Below, piece after piece: positions 27,858 to 38,181 of a DNA stretch of 64,000 bases (position 1 is the stretch's first letter; each line of letters starts with the position of its first letter). The stretch spans positions 1-64,000 of the forward strand of contig NZ_JPZL01000002.1 in the NCBI RefSeq assembly GCF_000759345.1. The letters are read 5' to 3'. A program made the position numbers and the translations under genes. The notes beneath the pieces were generated by a model. The model saw only the letters and a program-made list of their open reading frames with translations. It was not told the origin of the DNA and searched no databases. Origin of the DNA: Litchfieldella xinjiangensis. Its GTDB lineage: Bacteria; Pseudomonadota; Gammaproteobacteria; Pseudomonadales; Halomonadaceae.

Positions 27858-28040
27858 ATGGCAGCAACGATCAAGGTTACCCAGATCCGTAGCACCATCG
27901 GCGTCCTGGATAAGCACAAGGCCACCATGAAAGGCCTCGGGCTGCGTCGCATCGGGCATACGGTCGAATTGGAAGACACCCCTGCCGTACGCGGTATGGT
28001 CAACAAGGTCAACTACCTTGTGCGTGTTGAGGGAGAGTAA
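27858..28040 (+). CDS. rpmD: 50S ribosomal protein L30
   Basis: L30 is a small peripheral 50S protein. The 60-residue protein (E. coli 59) contains [38 protein letters not shown]. It lies 5 bases after rpsE and 3 bases before rplO. Confidence 0.97.
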   Translation: MAATIKVTQIRSTIGVLDKHKATMKGLGLRRIGHTVELEDTPAVRGMVNKVNYLVRVEGE

Positions 28041-28043
28041 TCC

Positions 28044-28478
28044 ATGAAACTCAATAGCCTGAGCCCGGCACCGGGTTCCAAGCACGCCGAGAAGCGTGTC
28101 GGCCGTGGCATCGGCTCTGGTCTTGGCAAGACCGGTGGTCGTGGTCACAAGGGTCAGAAGTCGCGTAGCGGTGGTACGGTCAAGCCCGGTTTCGAGGGCG
28201 GCCAGATGCCGTTGCAGCGTCGTCTGCCCAAGTTTGGCTTCACCTCAATGAAGTCACTGGTCTCCGAAGAGGTTCGCCTGGCCGAGCTGGGCAAGGTCGA
28301 GGGCGATGAAGTCACCCTCGAAAGCCTCAAGAAGGCCAACGTGCTCAAGGACGCCACGCAGCATGCGAAGGTGATCCTCTCCGGCGAACTGAACAAGGCG
28401 GTTACCGTGCGCGGTCTGAAGGTCACCAAAGGTGCCCGCAGCGCAATCGAAGCCGCCGGTGGCAAGGTAGAGGACTAA
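28044..28478 (+). CDS. rplO: 50S ribosomal protein L15
   Basis: L15 is a late-assembly protein with a long glycine-rich extension into the 50S core. The 144-residue protein begins [22 protein letters not shown], has [39 protein letters not shown], and ends in a globular domain. Its TAA stop shares its last A with the secY ATG. Confidence 0.97.
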   Translation: MKLNSLSPAPGSKHAEKRVGRGIGSGLGKTGGRGHKGQKSRSGGTVKPGFEGGQMPLQRRLPKFGFTSMKSLVSEEVRLAELGKVEGDEVTLESLKKANVLKDATQHAKVILSGELNKAVTVRGLKVTKGARSAIEAAGGKVED

Positions 28479-29809
28479 TGGCTAAGTCAGGTAACATGCC
28501 GGCGACGGGAAGTGGGTTGAGTGAACTGTGGGCGCGCTTGCGCTTCGTGTTTCTCGCCATCGTGGTGTACCGAATCGGTGCACACATTCCCGTTCCCGGT
28601 ATCAATCCTGACCAGCTAGCTGCCTTGTTCAGGGAGCAGCAGGGCACCATCCTGGGACTGTTCAACATGTTCTCAGGGGGCGCCCTGGAGCGCATGAGTA
28701 TCTTGGCGCTGGGGATCATGCCGTATATCTCCGCATCGATCATCATGCAGCTCTTGACCGCGGTCTCACCTCATCTTGAGCAATTGAAGAAAGAGGGTGA
28801 GGCTGGACGCCGCAAGATCAGCCAGTACACGCGCTACGGCACGGTGGTTCTTGCTTTTGTCCAGGCGACCGGCATGTCGGTTGGCCTGGCAGGGCAGGGA
28901 GTCGCCTACGCTGCTGACTTCAGCTTCTATTTCACCGCCGTGGTTACATTCGTATCCGGAGCGGTGTTCATGATGTGGCTAGGTGAGCAGATTACCGAGA
29001 AGGGGATCGGCAATGGCATTTCGTTGCTGATCTTCTCTGGGATCGTCGCCGGGTTGCCGGGTGCCGTCGGCCAATCGTTCGAACTGGCGCGCAACGACGG
29101 TGCCTGGAACGTATTGCCGCTGCTGGCACTGACCGTACTGGGGGTTGCCACCGTGGCCTTCGTGGTGTTCATCGAGCGCGGCCAACGCCGCATCACGGTG
29201 AACTACCCACGTCGTCAGGTGGGCAACAAGATGTATGCAGGGCAAAGTAGTTACTTGCCTCTGAAGGTCAACATGGCGGGTGTCATTCCTGCCATCTTCG
29301 CCTCCAGCATTCTGCTGTTTCCGGCTTCTCTCGGCCAATGGGTCAGCGCCGGTGACGGCATGGAGTGGCTGCAGAAGGCGTCCTTGGCTCTTGGCCCGGG
29401 TCAGCCGTTGTACATCTTGCTTTTCGCGGCGGCGGTGATATTCTTCTGCTTCTTTTACACAGCGCTGGTCTTCAACCCCAAGGATGTCGCTGACAACCTC
29501 AAGAAGTCAGGGGCGTTCCTGCCGGGTATCCGTCCGGGCGAGCAGACGGCTCGCTATATCGACAAGGTCATGACACGTCTGACCCTGTTCGGTGCCCTGT
29601 ACATCACTGCGGTTTCCTTGATGCCTCAGTTCCTGATTGTAGCCTGGAACGTACCGTTCTTCTTCGGTGGAACTTCGCTGCTGATCGTGGTGGTGGTGAT
29701 CATGGATTTCATGGCCCAGGTACAGTCGCATCTCATGTCGAATCAGTATGAGTCGGTCATGAAGAAGGCCAACCTGAAAGGCTACGGTAGCGGCGGCATC
29801 ATGCGCTGA
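28478..29809 (+). CDS. secY: Preprotein translocase subunit SecY
   Basis: SecY is the channel of the SecYEG translocon in the inner membrane. The 443-residue protein shows the ten hydrophobic segments expected. It has the N-terminal [16 protein letters not shown] (TM2 gate), the cytoplasmic loop with [16 protein letters not shown], and ATWNVPF-like C-terminal TM regions. Its ATG overlaps the rplO stop by one base (TAATG), so the two are coupled. Confidence 0.97.
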   Translation: MAKSGNMPATGSGLSELWARLRFVFLAIVVYRIGAHIPVPGINPDQLAALFREQQGTILGLFNMFSGGALERMSILALGIMPYISASIIMQLLTAVSPHLEQLKKEGEAGRRKISQYTRYGTVVLAFVQATGMSVGLAGQGVAYAADFSFYFTAVVTFVSGAVFMMWLGEQITEKGIGNGISLLIFSGIVAGLPGAVGQSFELARNDGAWNVLPLLALTVLGVATVAFVVFIERGQRRITVNYPRRQVGNKMYAGQSSYLPLKVNMAGVIPAIFASSILLFPASLGQWVSAGDGMEWLQKASLALGPGQPLYILLFAAAVIFFCFFYTALVFNPKDVADNLKKSGAFLPGIRPGEQTARYIDKVMTRLTLFGALYITAVSLMPQFLIVAWNVPFFFGGTSLLIVVVVIMDFMAQVQSHLMSNQYESVMKKANLKGYGSGGIMR

Positions 29810-29838
29810 GGCGCGCCGACCGCGATTTGGAGAGAACG

Positions 29839-29952
29839 ATGAAAGTTCGAGCTTCCGTAAAGAAAATGTGCCGTAACTGCAAGATCATCCGTCGCAACGG
29901 CGCTGTTCGCGTCATCTGCACGGAGCCGCGGCACAAGCAGCGTCAGGGTTGA
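29839..29952 (+). CDS. rpmJ: 50S ribosomal protein L36 (zinc form)
   Basis: L36 is the smallest ribosomal protein. This 37-codon gene was found by reading the gap after sec[21 protein letters not shown] at the start and a C-terminal HKQRQG. Zinc ligands Cys11, Cys14, Cys27 and His32 are all present. A GGAGAG precedes the ATG by 5 bases. It is the last spc gene; a hairpin with a candidate promoter follows. Confidence 0.96.
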   Translation: MKVRASVKKMCRNCKIIRRNGAVRVICTEPRHKQRQG

Positions 29953-29981
29953 TACCCAGGCGTTGACCTGAACCGGTGCTG

Positions 29982-30018
29982 GCATACCCCTTGCCCTGAT
30001 TAGGGTAAAGGGGTATGC
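29982..30018 (+). terminator. Long hairpin between rpmJ and rpsM
   Basis: An 11-bp perfect stem GCATACCCCTT (29982-29992) / AAGGGGTATGC (30008-30018) encloses a second stem CCCT-GATT-AGGG. Only TGTTGCGCCTTTTG follows, so termination would be weak. It overlaps the alpha-operon promoter candidate. Confidence 0.45.
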
Positions 30019-30019
30019 T
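29991..30019 (+). promoter_or_regulatory. Candidate alpha-operon promoter
   Basis: TTGCCC (29991-29996) and TATGCT (30014-30019) are 17 bases apart, 58 bases before the rpsM ATG. Both hexamers lie in or at the edge of the hairpin arms. Confidence 0.45.
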
Positions 30020-30076
30020 GTTGCGCCTTTTGTAGTTGATCCAACGAGCAAGCCGCTCAAATTTCGGAGTAAGCTG

Positions 30077-30433
30077 ATGGCCCGTATTGCAGGCGTCAAT
30101 ATCCCGGACAACAAGCATGCGGCGATCTCGCTGACCTATATCTTCGGGATTGGCCGTACGCGCGCACAGATCATTTGTGCCGCTGCCGGCATCGCGCCGA
30201 CTACCAAGATTCAGGAATTGTCCTCCGATGAGCTGGACACCCTGCGTACTGAAGTCGGCAAGTTCACCGTTGAAGGTGACCTACGTCGTGATGTGACGCT
30301 GAATATCAAGCGTCTCATGGACTTGGGTTGCTATCGTGGTCTGCGTCATCGTCGTGGTCTTCCGCTGCGTGGTCAGCGTACCAAGACCAATGCGCGTACC
30401 CGCAAGGGCCCGCGTAAGCCGATTCGCAAATAA
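30077..30433 (+). CDS. rpsM: 30S ribosomal protein S13
   Basis: S13 forms bridges between the 30S head and the 50S subunit and touches the P-site tRNA. The 118-residue protein has [26 protein letters not shown] and the basic C-terminal [29 protein letters not shown]. It is the first alpha-operon gene, with a CGGAG ahead of the ATG. Confidence 0.97.
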   Translation: MARIAGVNIPDNKHAAISLTYIFGIGRTRAQIICAAAGIAPTTKIQELSSDELDTLRTEVGKFTVEGDLRRDVTLNIKRLMDLGCYRGLRHRRGLPLRGQRTKTNARTRKGPRKPIRK

Positions 30434-30469
30434 CACGCATGTGGCGTTAAGACAGGAATAGACATCAAC

Positions 30470-30856
30470 ATGGCTAACCCGCGTAGTAACCGTAAAAAGG
30501 TTAAAAAGCAGGTAGTGGATGCGGTTGCCCACATCCATGCCTCTTTTAACAATACGATCGTGACGATCACAGACCGCCAGGGCAATGCCCTTTCCTGGGC
30601 AACTGCCGGTGGTTCGGGTTTTCGTGGTTCTCGCAAGAGCACCCCGTTCGCTGCTCAAGTGGCAAGCGAACGTGCAGCGACCGCTGCAGCCGAGTATGGT
30701 GTGAAAAACGTCGACGTGCTGGTCAAGGGCCCCGGTCCTGGCCGTGAGTCTGCCGTGCGTGCTCTCAATGCCGCCGGTTTCCGCGTGCAAAGCATCACCG
30801 ACGCGACGCCCGTTCCCCATAACGGCTGCCGTCCGCCGAAGAAACGCCGCGTTTAA
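30470..30856 (+). CDS. rpsK: 30S ribosomal protein S11
   Basis: S11 lies on the 30S platform at the Shine-Dalgarno interaction site. The 128-residue protein has [31 protein letters not shown] and the C-terminal [26 protein letters not shown]. It follows rpsM after 36 bases. Confidence 0.97.
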   Translation: MANPRSNRKKVKKQVVDAVAHIHASFNNTIVTITDRQGNALSWATAGGSGFRGSRKSTPFAAQVASERAATAAAEYGVKNVDVLVKGPGPGRESAVRALNAAGFRVQSITDATPVPHNGCRPPKKRRV

Positions 30857-30868
30857 GGAGACAGATTC

Positions 30869-31489
30869 ATGGCTCGTTATATTGGACCGAAGTGCAAACT
30901 GTCTCGTCGTGAAGGTACCGACCTCTTCCTCAAGAGCGGTGTCACTCCCTTCGAGAAGAAGTGCAAATCCGAGCAGATCCCGGGTGTGCACGGCCAGCGC
31001 CGTCAGCGTCTTTCCGACTACGGCTTGCAGCTTCGTGAGAAGCAGAAAGTGCGTCGTATCTACGGCGTACTCGAGAAGCAGTTCCGCAATTACTACAAGG
31101 AAGCGGCCCGTCTGAAGGGTGCAACCGGCGAGTTGTTGCTGCAGCTTCTTGAATCCCGACTGGACAATGTCGTCTATCGCATGGGCTTTGGCTCGACTCG
31201 CTCCGAAGCGCGTCAGCTGGTAAGCCACAAGGCGATCACCGTCAACGGCCGCACCGTCAACGTTGCGTCCTATCAGGTCAAGCCCGGTGATGTGGTCTCC
31301 GTTCGCGAGAAGGCCAAGAACCAGGCGCGCATTCAGAATGCGCTGTCCATCGCTGCTAACCGCGGTGATGTACACTGGATCGAGGTCGATGCCAAGAAGA
31401 TGGAAGGCACCTTCAAGGCTCTGCCTGAACGCGGCGACTTGTCTGCCGACATCAACGAAAACCTGATCGTCGAGCTGTACTCGAAGTAA
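30869..31489 (+). CDS. rpsD: 30S ribosomal protein S4
   Basis: S4 nucleates 30S body assembly, controls decoding fidelity, and in E. coli represses the alpha operon. The 206-residue protein has [24 protein letters not shown] and the S4 RNA-binding domain with [39 protein letters not shown]. An AAGGAG lies upstream of the ATG. Confidence 0.97.
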   Translation: MARYIGPKCKLSRREGTDLFLKSGVTPFEKKCKSEQIPGVHGQRRQRLSDYGLQLREKQKVRRIYGVLEKQFRNYYKEAARLKGATGELLLQLLESRLDNVVYRMGFGSTRSEARQLVSHKAITVNGRTVNVASYQVKPGDVVSVREKAKNQARIQNALSIAANRGDVHWIEVDAKKMEGTFKALPERGDLSADINENLIVELYSK

Positions 31490-31505
31490 ACGTCCTTGTG
31501 ACGTG

Positions 31506-31530
31506 GCCGGATCCGCTATGTGGGTCCGGC
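31506..31530 (+). promoter_or_regulatory. Hairpin between rpsD and rpoA
   Basis: GCCGGATCC pairs with GGGTCCGGC (one GU) around a 7-base loop. No U-run follows. It could tune rpoA expression or protect the upstream message. No function is established. Confidence 0.4.
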
Positions 31531-31576
31531 GATGCAGAGTACCGAGTATCCGTTTGGCAGCCTATAGGTGTTCATC

Positions 31577-32575
31577 ATGCAGCGTTCAGTGACAGAGTTT
31601 CTCCGTCCTCGCGATATCAAGGTCGAAGAGATCAGTGCACACCGTGCGAAGATCGTGCTCGAGCCGTTCGAGCGCGGCTTCGGGCACACCCTGGGGAATG
31701 CGCTGCGTCGCATCCTGCTCTCCTCAATGCCCGGCTGCGCCGTGGTGGAAGCGGAGATCGCCGGTGTCGACCATGAGTACAGTGCGATCGAAGGGGTGCA
31801 GGAAGACGTTATCGAAATCCTCCTGAACCTCAAGGACGTGGCGATCAAGATGCATAGCCGCGACGAGGCGGTGCTCACGCTGAACCAGCAGGGCCCGGCC
31901 GTCGTGACAGCGGGAGATATTTCCACCGATCACGATGTGGAAATCGTCAACCCCGATCATGTCATCGCGCACGTCAATGAAGGTGCCGAGCTCAAGATGC
32001 AGCTTCGGATTGCCCGTGGCCGCGGTTACGAGCCGGCGGATATGCGTGGTGATGCGGACGACGAGTCCCGCGCCATCGGTCGCCTGCAGCTGGATGCGAC
32101 CTTCAGCCCTGTACGCCGGGTTTCCTACTCCGTCGAGGCCGCGCGTGTTGAACAGCGTACCGACCTCGACAAGCTGGTCATTGACCTGGAAACCGACGGC
32201 ACCCTGGATCCCGAAGAGGCTATTCGTCGTAGCGCCACCATCCTGCAGGAGCAGTTGGGTGCGTTCGTCGATTTGGAAGCTGATAAGGAACAGGAGGTCA
32301 AGGAGGAGGAGGATCACGTCGATCCCATCCTGCTGCGTCCCGTAGACGATCTCGAGTTGACCGTTCGCAGTGCCAACTGCCTGAAGGCCGAGAATATTTA
32401 CTACATCGGTGATCTTATCCAGCGCACTGAAGTTGAGCTGTTGAAGACACCGAATCTCGGTAAGAAGTCCCTGAATGAGATCAAGGACGTGTTGGCCGCC
32501 CGCGGTTTGTCCCTCGGCATGCGGTTGGAGAATTGGCCGCCGTCGAGCCTCAAGGACGACAAGGCCTCTGCGTGA
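31577..32575 (+). CDS. rpoA: DNA-directed RNA polymerase subunit alpha
   Basis: Alpha dimerises to start polymerase assembly, and its C-terminal domain binds UP elements and activators. The ATG at 31577 (AGGTG 6 bases upstream) gives [12 protein letters not shown], matching the family; an in-frame GTG three codons upstream is not needed. The 332-residue protein has an assembly domain with [26 protein letters not shown], an acidic linker around 235-250, and a CTD with [22 protein letters not shown] and [16 protein letters not shown]. Confidence 0.97.
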   Translation: MQRSVTEFLRPRDIKVEEISAHRAKIVLEPFERGFGHTLGNALRRILLSSMPGCAVVEAEIAGVDHEYSAIEGVQEDVIEILLNLKDVAIKMHSRDEAVLTLNQQGPAVVTAGDISTDHDVEIVNPDHVIAHVNEGAELKMQLRIARGRGYEPADMRGDADDESRAIGRLQLDATFSPVRRVSYSVEAARVEQRTDLDKLVIDLETDGTLDPEEAIRRSATILQEQLGAFVDLEADKEQEVKEEEDHVDPILLRPVDDLELTVRSANCLKAENIYYIGDLIQRTEVELLKTPNLGKKSLNEIKDVLAARGLSLGMRLENWPPSSLKDDKASA

Positions 32576-32614
32576 GCGTCGACTCGAGTCCCAGTTTGGT
32601 AAGGAATCACAACC

Positions 32615-33001
32615 ATGCGTCATCGTAAGAGTGGTCGTCACTTAAATCGTACCAGCTCGCACCGCCAGGCCATGTTCAAGAACATGTGCGTATCGCTGGT
32701 CGAGCACGAAGTTATCAAGACAACCCTGCCCAAGGCCAAGGAACTGCGTCGTCATATCGAGCCGCTGATCACCCTGGCCAAGCAGGATAGTGTCGCCAAT
32801 CGTCGTCTGGCCTTCAGCCGTACTCGCTCCAAAGAAGCGGTCGGTAAGCTCTTCAACGAGCTGGGTCCGCGTTATGTCGAGCGTCCGGGTGGTTATATCC
32901 GTATCCTCAAGTGCGGTTTCCGTACTGGTGACAACGCGCCTATGGCCTACGTCGAACTGGTCGACCGTCCGGTCGTCGAGGAAGCTGCTGCCGAGGAGTG
33001 A
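32615..33001 (+). CDS. rplQ: 50S ribosomal protein L17
   Basis: L17 lies near the exit tunnel on the solvent side of the 50S subunit. The 128-residue protein starts [24 protein letters not shown] and has the C-terminal [33 protein letters not shown] with a short acidic tail. It is the last gene of the alpha operon, followed 32 bases later by a strong terminator. Confidence 0.97.
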   Translation: MRHRKSGRHLNRTSSHRQAMFKNMCVSLVEHEVIKTTLPKAKELRRHIEPLITLAKQDSVANRRLAFSRTRSKEAVGKLFNELGPRYVERPGGYIRILKCGFRTGDNAPMAYVELVDRPVVEEAAAEE

Positions 33002-33033
33002 TTCTCGCAGCGCTATCGCGGCAGGCAAACGTA

Positions 33034-33060
33034 AACCGGCTCTCAGGAGCCGGTTTTTTT
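33034..33060 (+). terminator. Terminator of the alpha operon, shared with uvrA
   Basis: A 9-bp stem AACCGGCTC/GAGCCGGTT with a TCAG loop is followed by seven T. On the minus strand the same stem follows the uvrA stop by 14 bases with a shorter T tract, so it may act in both directions. Confidence 0.9.
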
Positions 33061-33073
33061 ATGCCTGTATGGC

Positions 33074-35938
33074 TTACGTGGTTGCCGTCTTTTTATCGGC
33101 CTTGTGGGTCTTGGCACGCTCAAGCAAGGGCTTGAGGAAGCGTCCCGTATGGGAGATCGGCATTTTTGAGACTTGCTCAGGCGTACCTTCGGCAATGATG
33201 CGACCGCCACCGGAGCCGCCTTCAGGGCCTAGGTCGATGATCCAATCGGCTGTCTTGATCACGTCGAGGTTGTGCTCAATGACGACGATGGTGTTGCCAT
33301 GGTCACGCAGGCGATGCAATACGCCAAGCAGCTGGCGGATATCCTCAAAATGCAGACCGGTGGTGGGCTCGTCCAATATATAGAGCGTCTTCCCGGTGTC
33401 GCGCTTGGCCAACTCCCGAGCCAGCTTGACGCGTTGGGCCTCACCCCCAGATAACGTGGTTGCGCTCTGTCCCAGCCGGATGTAAGACAGCCCCACATCG
33501 AGAAGCGTCTGTAGTCGACGGGCAATGGCCGGCACCGGGCTGAAGAAGCCCAGGGCTTCTTCGACAGTCATTTCCAATACCTCGTGTATGCTCTTGCCTT
33601 TGTACTCGATCTCGAGGGTTTCGCGATTGTAGCGCTTCCCTTTGCAGACATCGCACGGTACGTAGATATCCGGCAGAAAGTGCATCTCGACCTTGATCAT
33701 CCCCTCGCCCTGACAGGCCTCGCAGCGCCCACCCTTGACGTTGAACGAGAAACGGCCGGGCTTGTACCCCCGCGAGCGAGCCTCCTGTGTACCGGCAAAC
33801 AACTCGCGAATGGCCGTAAAAATACCGGTATAGGTGGCGGGATTCGAACGAGGTGTTCGCCCGATCGGGCTCTGGTCGATATCGATGATCTTGTCGAGCT
33901 GGTCGAGTCCTTCGATAGCGGTATAGGGCGCCGGGGTCAATGTCGTGGCCTTGTTCAACTCCCGAGCCGCGATCGGCATCAGCGTGGAGTTGATCAAGGT
34001 GGATTTCCCCGATCCCGATACCCCCGTCACGCACACGAACAGGCCGAGTGGAAGTGACAGGGCGACATCCTGAAGATTGTTACCACTGGCCCCGGTCAGA
34101 CGCAGGGTCTTCTCCGGATTCCCCGGGATTCGCCATGGTGGCACCTCGATACCCCGTGCACCGGAGAGGTACTGTCCCGTCAGCGAATCAGGATTGGCCT
34201 GCACCTCTTCGGGTGTGCCCTGAGCCACGATTCGGCCGCCGTGTACCCCTGCGCCTGGCCCGATGTCCAGCACATGGTCCGCTGCTCGAATGGCATCCTC
34301 GTCGTGCTCGACGACGATGACGGTGTTCCCCAAGTCTCTCAGGTGCTCAAGCGTCTTGAGTAGACGATCGTTGTCGCGCTGGTGCAGGCCGATCGAAGGC
34401 TCGTCGAGGATATACATTACCCCGACCAGACCGGCCCCGATCTGGCTGGCCAGGCGGATACGTTGGGCCTCGCCACCGGACAAGGTTTCGGCGCTGCGTT
34501 CGAGATTGAGATAATCGAGGCCGACGTTGACCAGGAATTCCAGTCGCGCATGAATTTCATGCACGATCTTGAGGGCGATCTCGCCCTTGCGCCCCGGCAG
34601 CGTCAATGCCTTGAAGTAGTCCAGCGCTTCGCCAATCGGGAAACGCACAAAATCTGGAAGCGTGTGATCGTCGACATAAACATGGCGGGATTCTCTGCGC
34701 AAGCGCGAACCATGACAGGTGGGGCAGGGCTGGACGGCCAGGTAGCGGGCCAGATCCTCACGCACCATATTGGATTCGGTTTCGCGATAGCGACGCTGCA
34801 TATTGGGCAGCACGCCTTCGAAAGGGTGCTCGCGGGTCACCTTCTTGCCGCGATCGTTGGCGTAGATAAAGGCGATCTCGTCATGGCCACTGCCGTTAAG
34901 GATCACCTCACGCTCGTGGCGTGCCAGGTCCTTCCAGGCGGTTTCCAGAGTGAAACGGTAATGATCGGCCACTGCCTGCAGTTGATTGAAATAGTACACG
35001 CTGCGCCGATCCCACCCCTTGATAACGCCCTCGGCGAGTGAAAGCTCGGGGTGGCTGATCAGCTTGTCGGGATCGAAGAACTGTTGCGATCCAAGGCCGT
35101 CGCAGGTTGGGCACGCCCCGGCCGGGTTGTTGAACGAAAACATGCGTGGTTCGAGTTCTGCGATCGAATAGCCACACACTGGGCAGGCAAAGCGGGCCGA
35201 AAAGGTGATGTCCTCGGCCTCACCCTCCATGAAGTGAACCACCGCGATGCCATCGGCCAGGCCCAGGGCCGTCTCGAAGGACTCGGCCAGACGCTGCTGC
35301 AGGCCATCACGCACTTTGATACGGTCGACGGCCACACTGATATCGTGCTTCTTGTTCTTGTCCAGCGGGGCGACGTCGTCGAGCTCCAGGGCCTGACCGT
35401 CGATCACTACGCGTACGAAGCCCTGGGCACGCAACTCGGCGAGTAGCTGCAGGTGCTCACCCTTACGCCCTTTGACGACCGGTGCGAGCAGCATCAGCTT
35501 GCTGCCTTCGGGAAGGGCCAGGACCTGATCGACCATCTGCGAGACCGTCTGTGCCTCGAGGTCCTCCCCATGTTCCGGGCATCGGGGCGTACCCGCACGG
35601 GCAAAAAGCAGGCGCAGGTAGTCGTAGATTTCGGTGATGGTGCCCACGGTCGAGCGCGGGTTGTGCGACGTGGACTTCTGCTCGATGGAGATCGCCGGGG
35701 ATAACCCTTCGATATGGTCGACGTCCGGTTTCTCCATCATTGATAGGAACTGGCGTGCATACGTCGATAGTGATTCAACGTAGCGCCGCTGTCCTTCGGC
35801 GTAGAGCGTATCGAAGGCCAGCGAGGACTTTCCCGAGCCCGACAGGCCGGTCACCACGATCAGTTTGTCGCGCGGAAGATCGACGTCGATTTGCTTGAGG
35901 TTGTGGGTGCGTGCACCCCTGACCAGAATCCTGTCCAT
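33074..35938 (-). CDS. uvrA: Excinuclease ABC subunit A
   Basis: UvrA recognises bulky DNA lesions and loads UvrB in nucleotide excision repair. The 954-residue protein (E. coli 940) has two ABC ATPase modules: a first Walker [10 protein letters not shown] at 31-39 and a second in [10 protein letters not shown], two LSGGEAQR signatures, and zinc clusters [10 protein letters not shown]...CPTCDG and CEACQGEG...CDVCKG. The ATG at 35938 is preferred to a GTG two codons upstream because GAGGTG lies just before it. It is divergent from the YajR-like gene. No LexA box was seen in the shared gap. Confidence 0.97.
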   Translation of the reverse strand: MDRILVRGARTHNLKQIDVDLPRDKLIVVTGLSGSGKSSLAFDTLYAEGQRRYVESLSTYARQFLSMMEKPDVDHIEGLSPAISIEQKSTSHNPRSTVGTITEIYDYLRLLFARAGTPRCPEHGEDLEAQTVSQMVDQVLALPEGSKLMLLAPVVKGRKGEHLQLLAELRAQGFVRVVIDGQALELDDVAPLDKNKKHDISVAVDRIKVRDGLQQRLAESFETALGLADGIAVVHFMEGEAEDITFSARFACPVCGYSIAELEPRMFSFNNPAGACPTCDGLGSQQFFDPDKLISHPELSLAEGVIKGWDRRSVYYFNQLQAVADHYRFTLETAWKDLARHEREVILNGSGHDEIAFIYANDRGKKVTREHPFEGVLPNMQRRYRETESNMVREDLARYLAVQPCPTCHGSRLRRESRHVYVDDHTLPDFVRFPIGEALDYFKALTLPGRKGEIALKIVHEIHARLEFLVNVGLDYLNLERSAETLSGGEAQRIRLASQIGAGLVGVMYILDEPSIGLHQRDNDRLLKTLEHLRDLGNTVIVVEHDEDAIRAADHVLDIGPGAGVHGGRIVAQGTPEEVQANPDSLTGQYLSGARGIEVPPWRIPGNPEKTLRLTGASGNNLQDVALSLPLGLFVCVTGVSGSGKSTLINSTLMPIAARELNKATTLTPAPYTAIEGLDQLDKIIDIDQSPIGRTPRSNPATYTGIFTAIRELFAGTQEARSRGYKPGRFSFNVKGGRCEACQGEGMIKVEMHFLPDIYVPCDVCKGKRYNRETLEIEYKGKSIHEVLEMTVEEALGFFSPVPAIARRLQTLLDVGLSYIRLGQSATTLSGGEAQRVKLARELAKRDTGKTLYILDEPTTGLHFEDIRQLLGVLHRLRDHGNTIVVIEHNLDVIKTADWIIDLGPEGGSGGGRIIAEGTPEQVSKMPISHTGRFLKPLLERAKTHKADKKTATT

Positions 35939-35967
35939 TACCACCTCGTGCGGGACGCAAAAGTTTC

Positions 35968-35997
35968 AGTATACGGGGTGGATCGACGACACGGCAA
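35968..35997 (-). promoter_or_regulatory. Candidate uvrA promoter
   Basis: On the minus strand TTGCCG and TATACT are 18 bases apart, with the -10 about 30 bases before the uvrA start. This is a moderate match to a housekeeping promoter. Confidence 0.45.
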
Positions 35998-36114
35998 AAC
36001 GACGGCCCTCGATCCCGACATGGCCTTTTCCTGCGAGCCGACGACCCGGTAGAATAGACGGTTACTCACGCGGGCGCTTTCGCCCTTCATGCCAACCTGG
36101 ATACCGCGATCCGC

Positions 36115-37500
36115 ATGGTTTCTCGTTTGCTTCTCGCCACCGAGCGTCGCGCCATCATCGGTCTGGCCAGCCTGTATGCTTCGCGCATGTTGGGGCTGTT
36201 CATGGTGTTGCCGGTGCTTGCCCTGTATGCCGATGATCTGGCCGGGGCGACACCGCTACTGGTGGGGTTGGCGTTGGGGGGCTATGGCCTGACCCAGGCC
36301 ATCCTGCAGATCCCCTTTGGCCTGCTCTCGGATCGTATCGGGCGAAAGGTAGTCATCGCCCTGGGGCTGGTGCTGTTCATGCTGGGTAGTGTGGTGGCTG
36401 CGATGGCCGATAGCATTGCCTGGATTATCGCGGGGCGCTGCCTGCAGGGAAGTGGCGCCGTCGCGGCGGCCATCATGGCGCTGCTAGCCGATCAGACCCG
36501 CGAGCAGGTACGTACCGCCGCCATGGCCACCATCGGTCTATCGATCGGCGTGGCCTTTGCCATTGCCATGGTGCTGGGCCCATTGCTGGCGTCGCACTTC
36601 GGCTTATCGGGGGTGTTCTGGTTTACGGCCCTGCTGGCCGCTCTTGGCTTGCTCGTGCTTTGGCACCTGGTGCCAGCAGCGCCGCGTCGCTTGCGGCATC
36701 GCGATGTGGGATTGGATCGCAACCAGATGAAAGCCATGCTTGGCCGTAGCGACCTGCTACGTCTGGATCTGTCGATTTTCTCCCTGCACCTGATCCTGAT
36801 GGCTATATTCGTTGCTGTACCGTTTCGTCTGCTCGGGGCAGGTATCCCGATAGAGCGTCACGGGGTGGTTTATTTGGGGGTCATGGCCTTGGCGTTCGTG
36901 GGGATGGTGCCGTTGGTTATCGTCGCCGAAAAAAAACGACGCATGAAAGGCATCTTTCTGGGCGCGGTGGCCGCCATGGCTGCCTGCCTGATGGCGTTGG
37001 GTACGGCCACGACAGTGGTGCCGTTGGTTCTATTGTTATTTGGATTCTTCACTGCGTTCAACCTGCTCGAGGCCACGTTACCCTCGATGATCAGTAAGAT
37101 GGCCCCGGCGGGTGCCAAGGGCACCGCCATGGGTATCTACTCCACCAGTCAATTCCTGGGCGCTTTTCTGGGAGGCATTTTGGGAGGGGCGCTAGCCCAG
37201 GATTTCGGCCTGGATGCCGTCTTTTATGGCTGTGGTCTGGTGGCGTTGATCTGGTTGACCGCGGTTTGGGGGATGCCTACCCCACGGTACTTGAGCAGTG
37301 AAGTCGTGGCGCTCGATCCGGATACTCACGGCGACGCGCTGGATACCCTGCTCGAACGTTTTGCCGAAGTGGCCGGGGTGGAAGATGTATTGGTCGTTCC
37401 GGAAGAGCGGGTCGTCTACCTCAAAGTGGACCGCCAGCGGTTGGATAGCGATGCCTTGGCACGAATTGCCGGGTCGCGGCATGATCACGAGGGCGCCTAG
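36115..37500 (+). CDS. YajR-like major facilitator transporter
   Basis: This is a 12-helix major facilitator superfamily protein of 461 residues. It has the motif-A-like loop [16 protein letters not shown] (about 70-85) and a soluble C-terminal extension (about 400-461, [40 protein letters not shown]) that looks like the ferredoxin-like YAM domain of E. coli YajR (454 residues). The substrate is unknown. It sits between uvrA and ssb, as in related genomes. The start ATG has only a poor ribosome-binding site. Confidence 0.85.
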   Translation: MVSRLLLATERRAIIGLASLYASRMLGLFMVLPVLALYADDLAGATPLLVGLALGGYGLTQAILQIPFGLLSDRIGRKVVIALGLVLFMLGSVVAAMADSIAWIIAGRCLQGSGAVAAAIMALLADQTREQVRTAAMATIGLSIGVAFAIAMVLGPLLASHFGLSGVFWFTALLAALGLLVLWHLVPAAPRRLRHRDVGLDRNQMKAMLGRSDLLRLDLSIFSLHLILMAIFVAVPFRLLGAGIPIERHGVVYLGVMALAFVGMVPLVIVAEKKRRMKGIFLGAVAAMAACLMALGTATTVVPLVLLLFGFFTAFNLLEATLPSMISKMAPAGAKGTAMGIYSTSQFLGAFLGGILGGALAQDFGLDAVFYGCGLVALIWLTAVWGMPTPRYLSSEVVALDPDTHGDALDTLLERFAEVAGVEDVLVVPEERVVYLKVDRQRLDSDALARIAGSRHDHEGA

Positions 37501-37547
37501 CGTCCGACCCTTTTTATAGCAGCTCACAGCAAGACAAGGAGACCGGC

Positions 37548-38144
37548 ATGGCCCGTGGCGTAAACAAAGTCATCCTCATCGGCAACCTGGGGCAGGATCC
37601 CGAGGTACGCTTTCTTCCTTCCGGCAATCCGGTGGCCAACCTTCGGATTGCCACTACCGATACCTGGACCGATCGTCAGAGCGGTCAGCGTCAGGAACGG
37701 ACCGAGTGGCACTCCGTGGTGCTCTTCAACAAGCTGGCCGAGATCGCCCAGCAGTATGTGAAGAAGGGATCGCGTATCTATATCGAAGGACGCCTGCAGA
37801 CGCGCAAGTGGCAGGGGCAGGATGGGCAGGATCGCTACAGCACCGAGATCGTCGGCAACGACATGCAGATGCTCGATTCCCGCAGCGGCGGTGGCGCAGA
37901 TTACAGTCAGGCGCCACAGCAACAGTACGCAGGTGCGCAGGGAGCGCCCCAAGGCAACGCTGGTCAGCCGGGCGGTTACGGCCAGCAGGGCTACGGTCAG
38001 CAGGGAGGCCCGGGTGCCCCCTCGCAGGGTGGGCAGCCGCAGCGCCCGCCACAGGGTGGTCAATCGGGTAATCAGCAAGGCAACAATTATGGCGCACCGG
38101 ATCCCGGCAGCTTCGACGATTTCGATGACGAGATCCCGTTCTGA
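37548..38144 (+). CDS. ssb: Single-stranded DNA-binding protein
   Basis: SSB coats single-stranded DNA in replication, repair and recombination. The 198-residue protein has an N-terminal OB fold ([60 protein letters not shown]; residues 1-110). A disordered Gln/Gly-rich linker (about 120-185) follows, then the acidic C-terminal tip DFDDEIPF that recruits partner proteins. It lies close to uvrA, a DNA repair neighbour. An AAGGAG precedes the ATG. Confidence 0.96.
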   Translation: MARGVNKVILIGNLGQDPEVRFLPSGNPVANLRIATTDTWTDRQSGQRQERTEWHSVVLFNKLAEIAQQYVKKGSRIYIEGRLQTRKWQGQDGQDRYSTEIVGNDMQMLDSRSGGGADYSQAPQQQYAGAQGAPQGNAGQPGGYGQQGYGQQGGPGAPSQGGQPQRPPQGGQSGNQQGNNYGAPDPGSFDDFDDEIPF

Positions 38145-38181
38145 TCGCCGTTCTCCTGCGCATAGCGGGTAAGGAGCCGAC

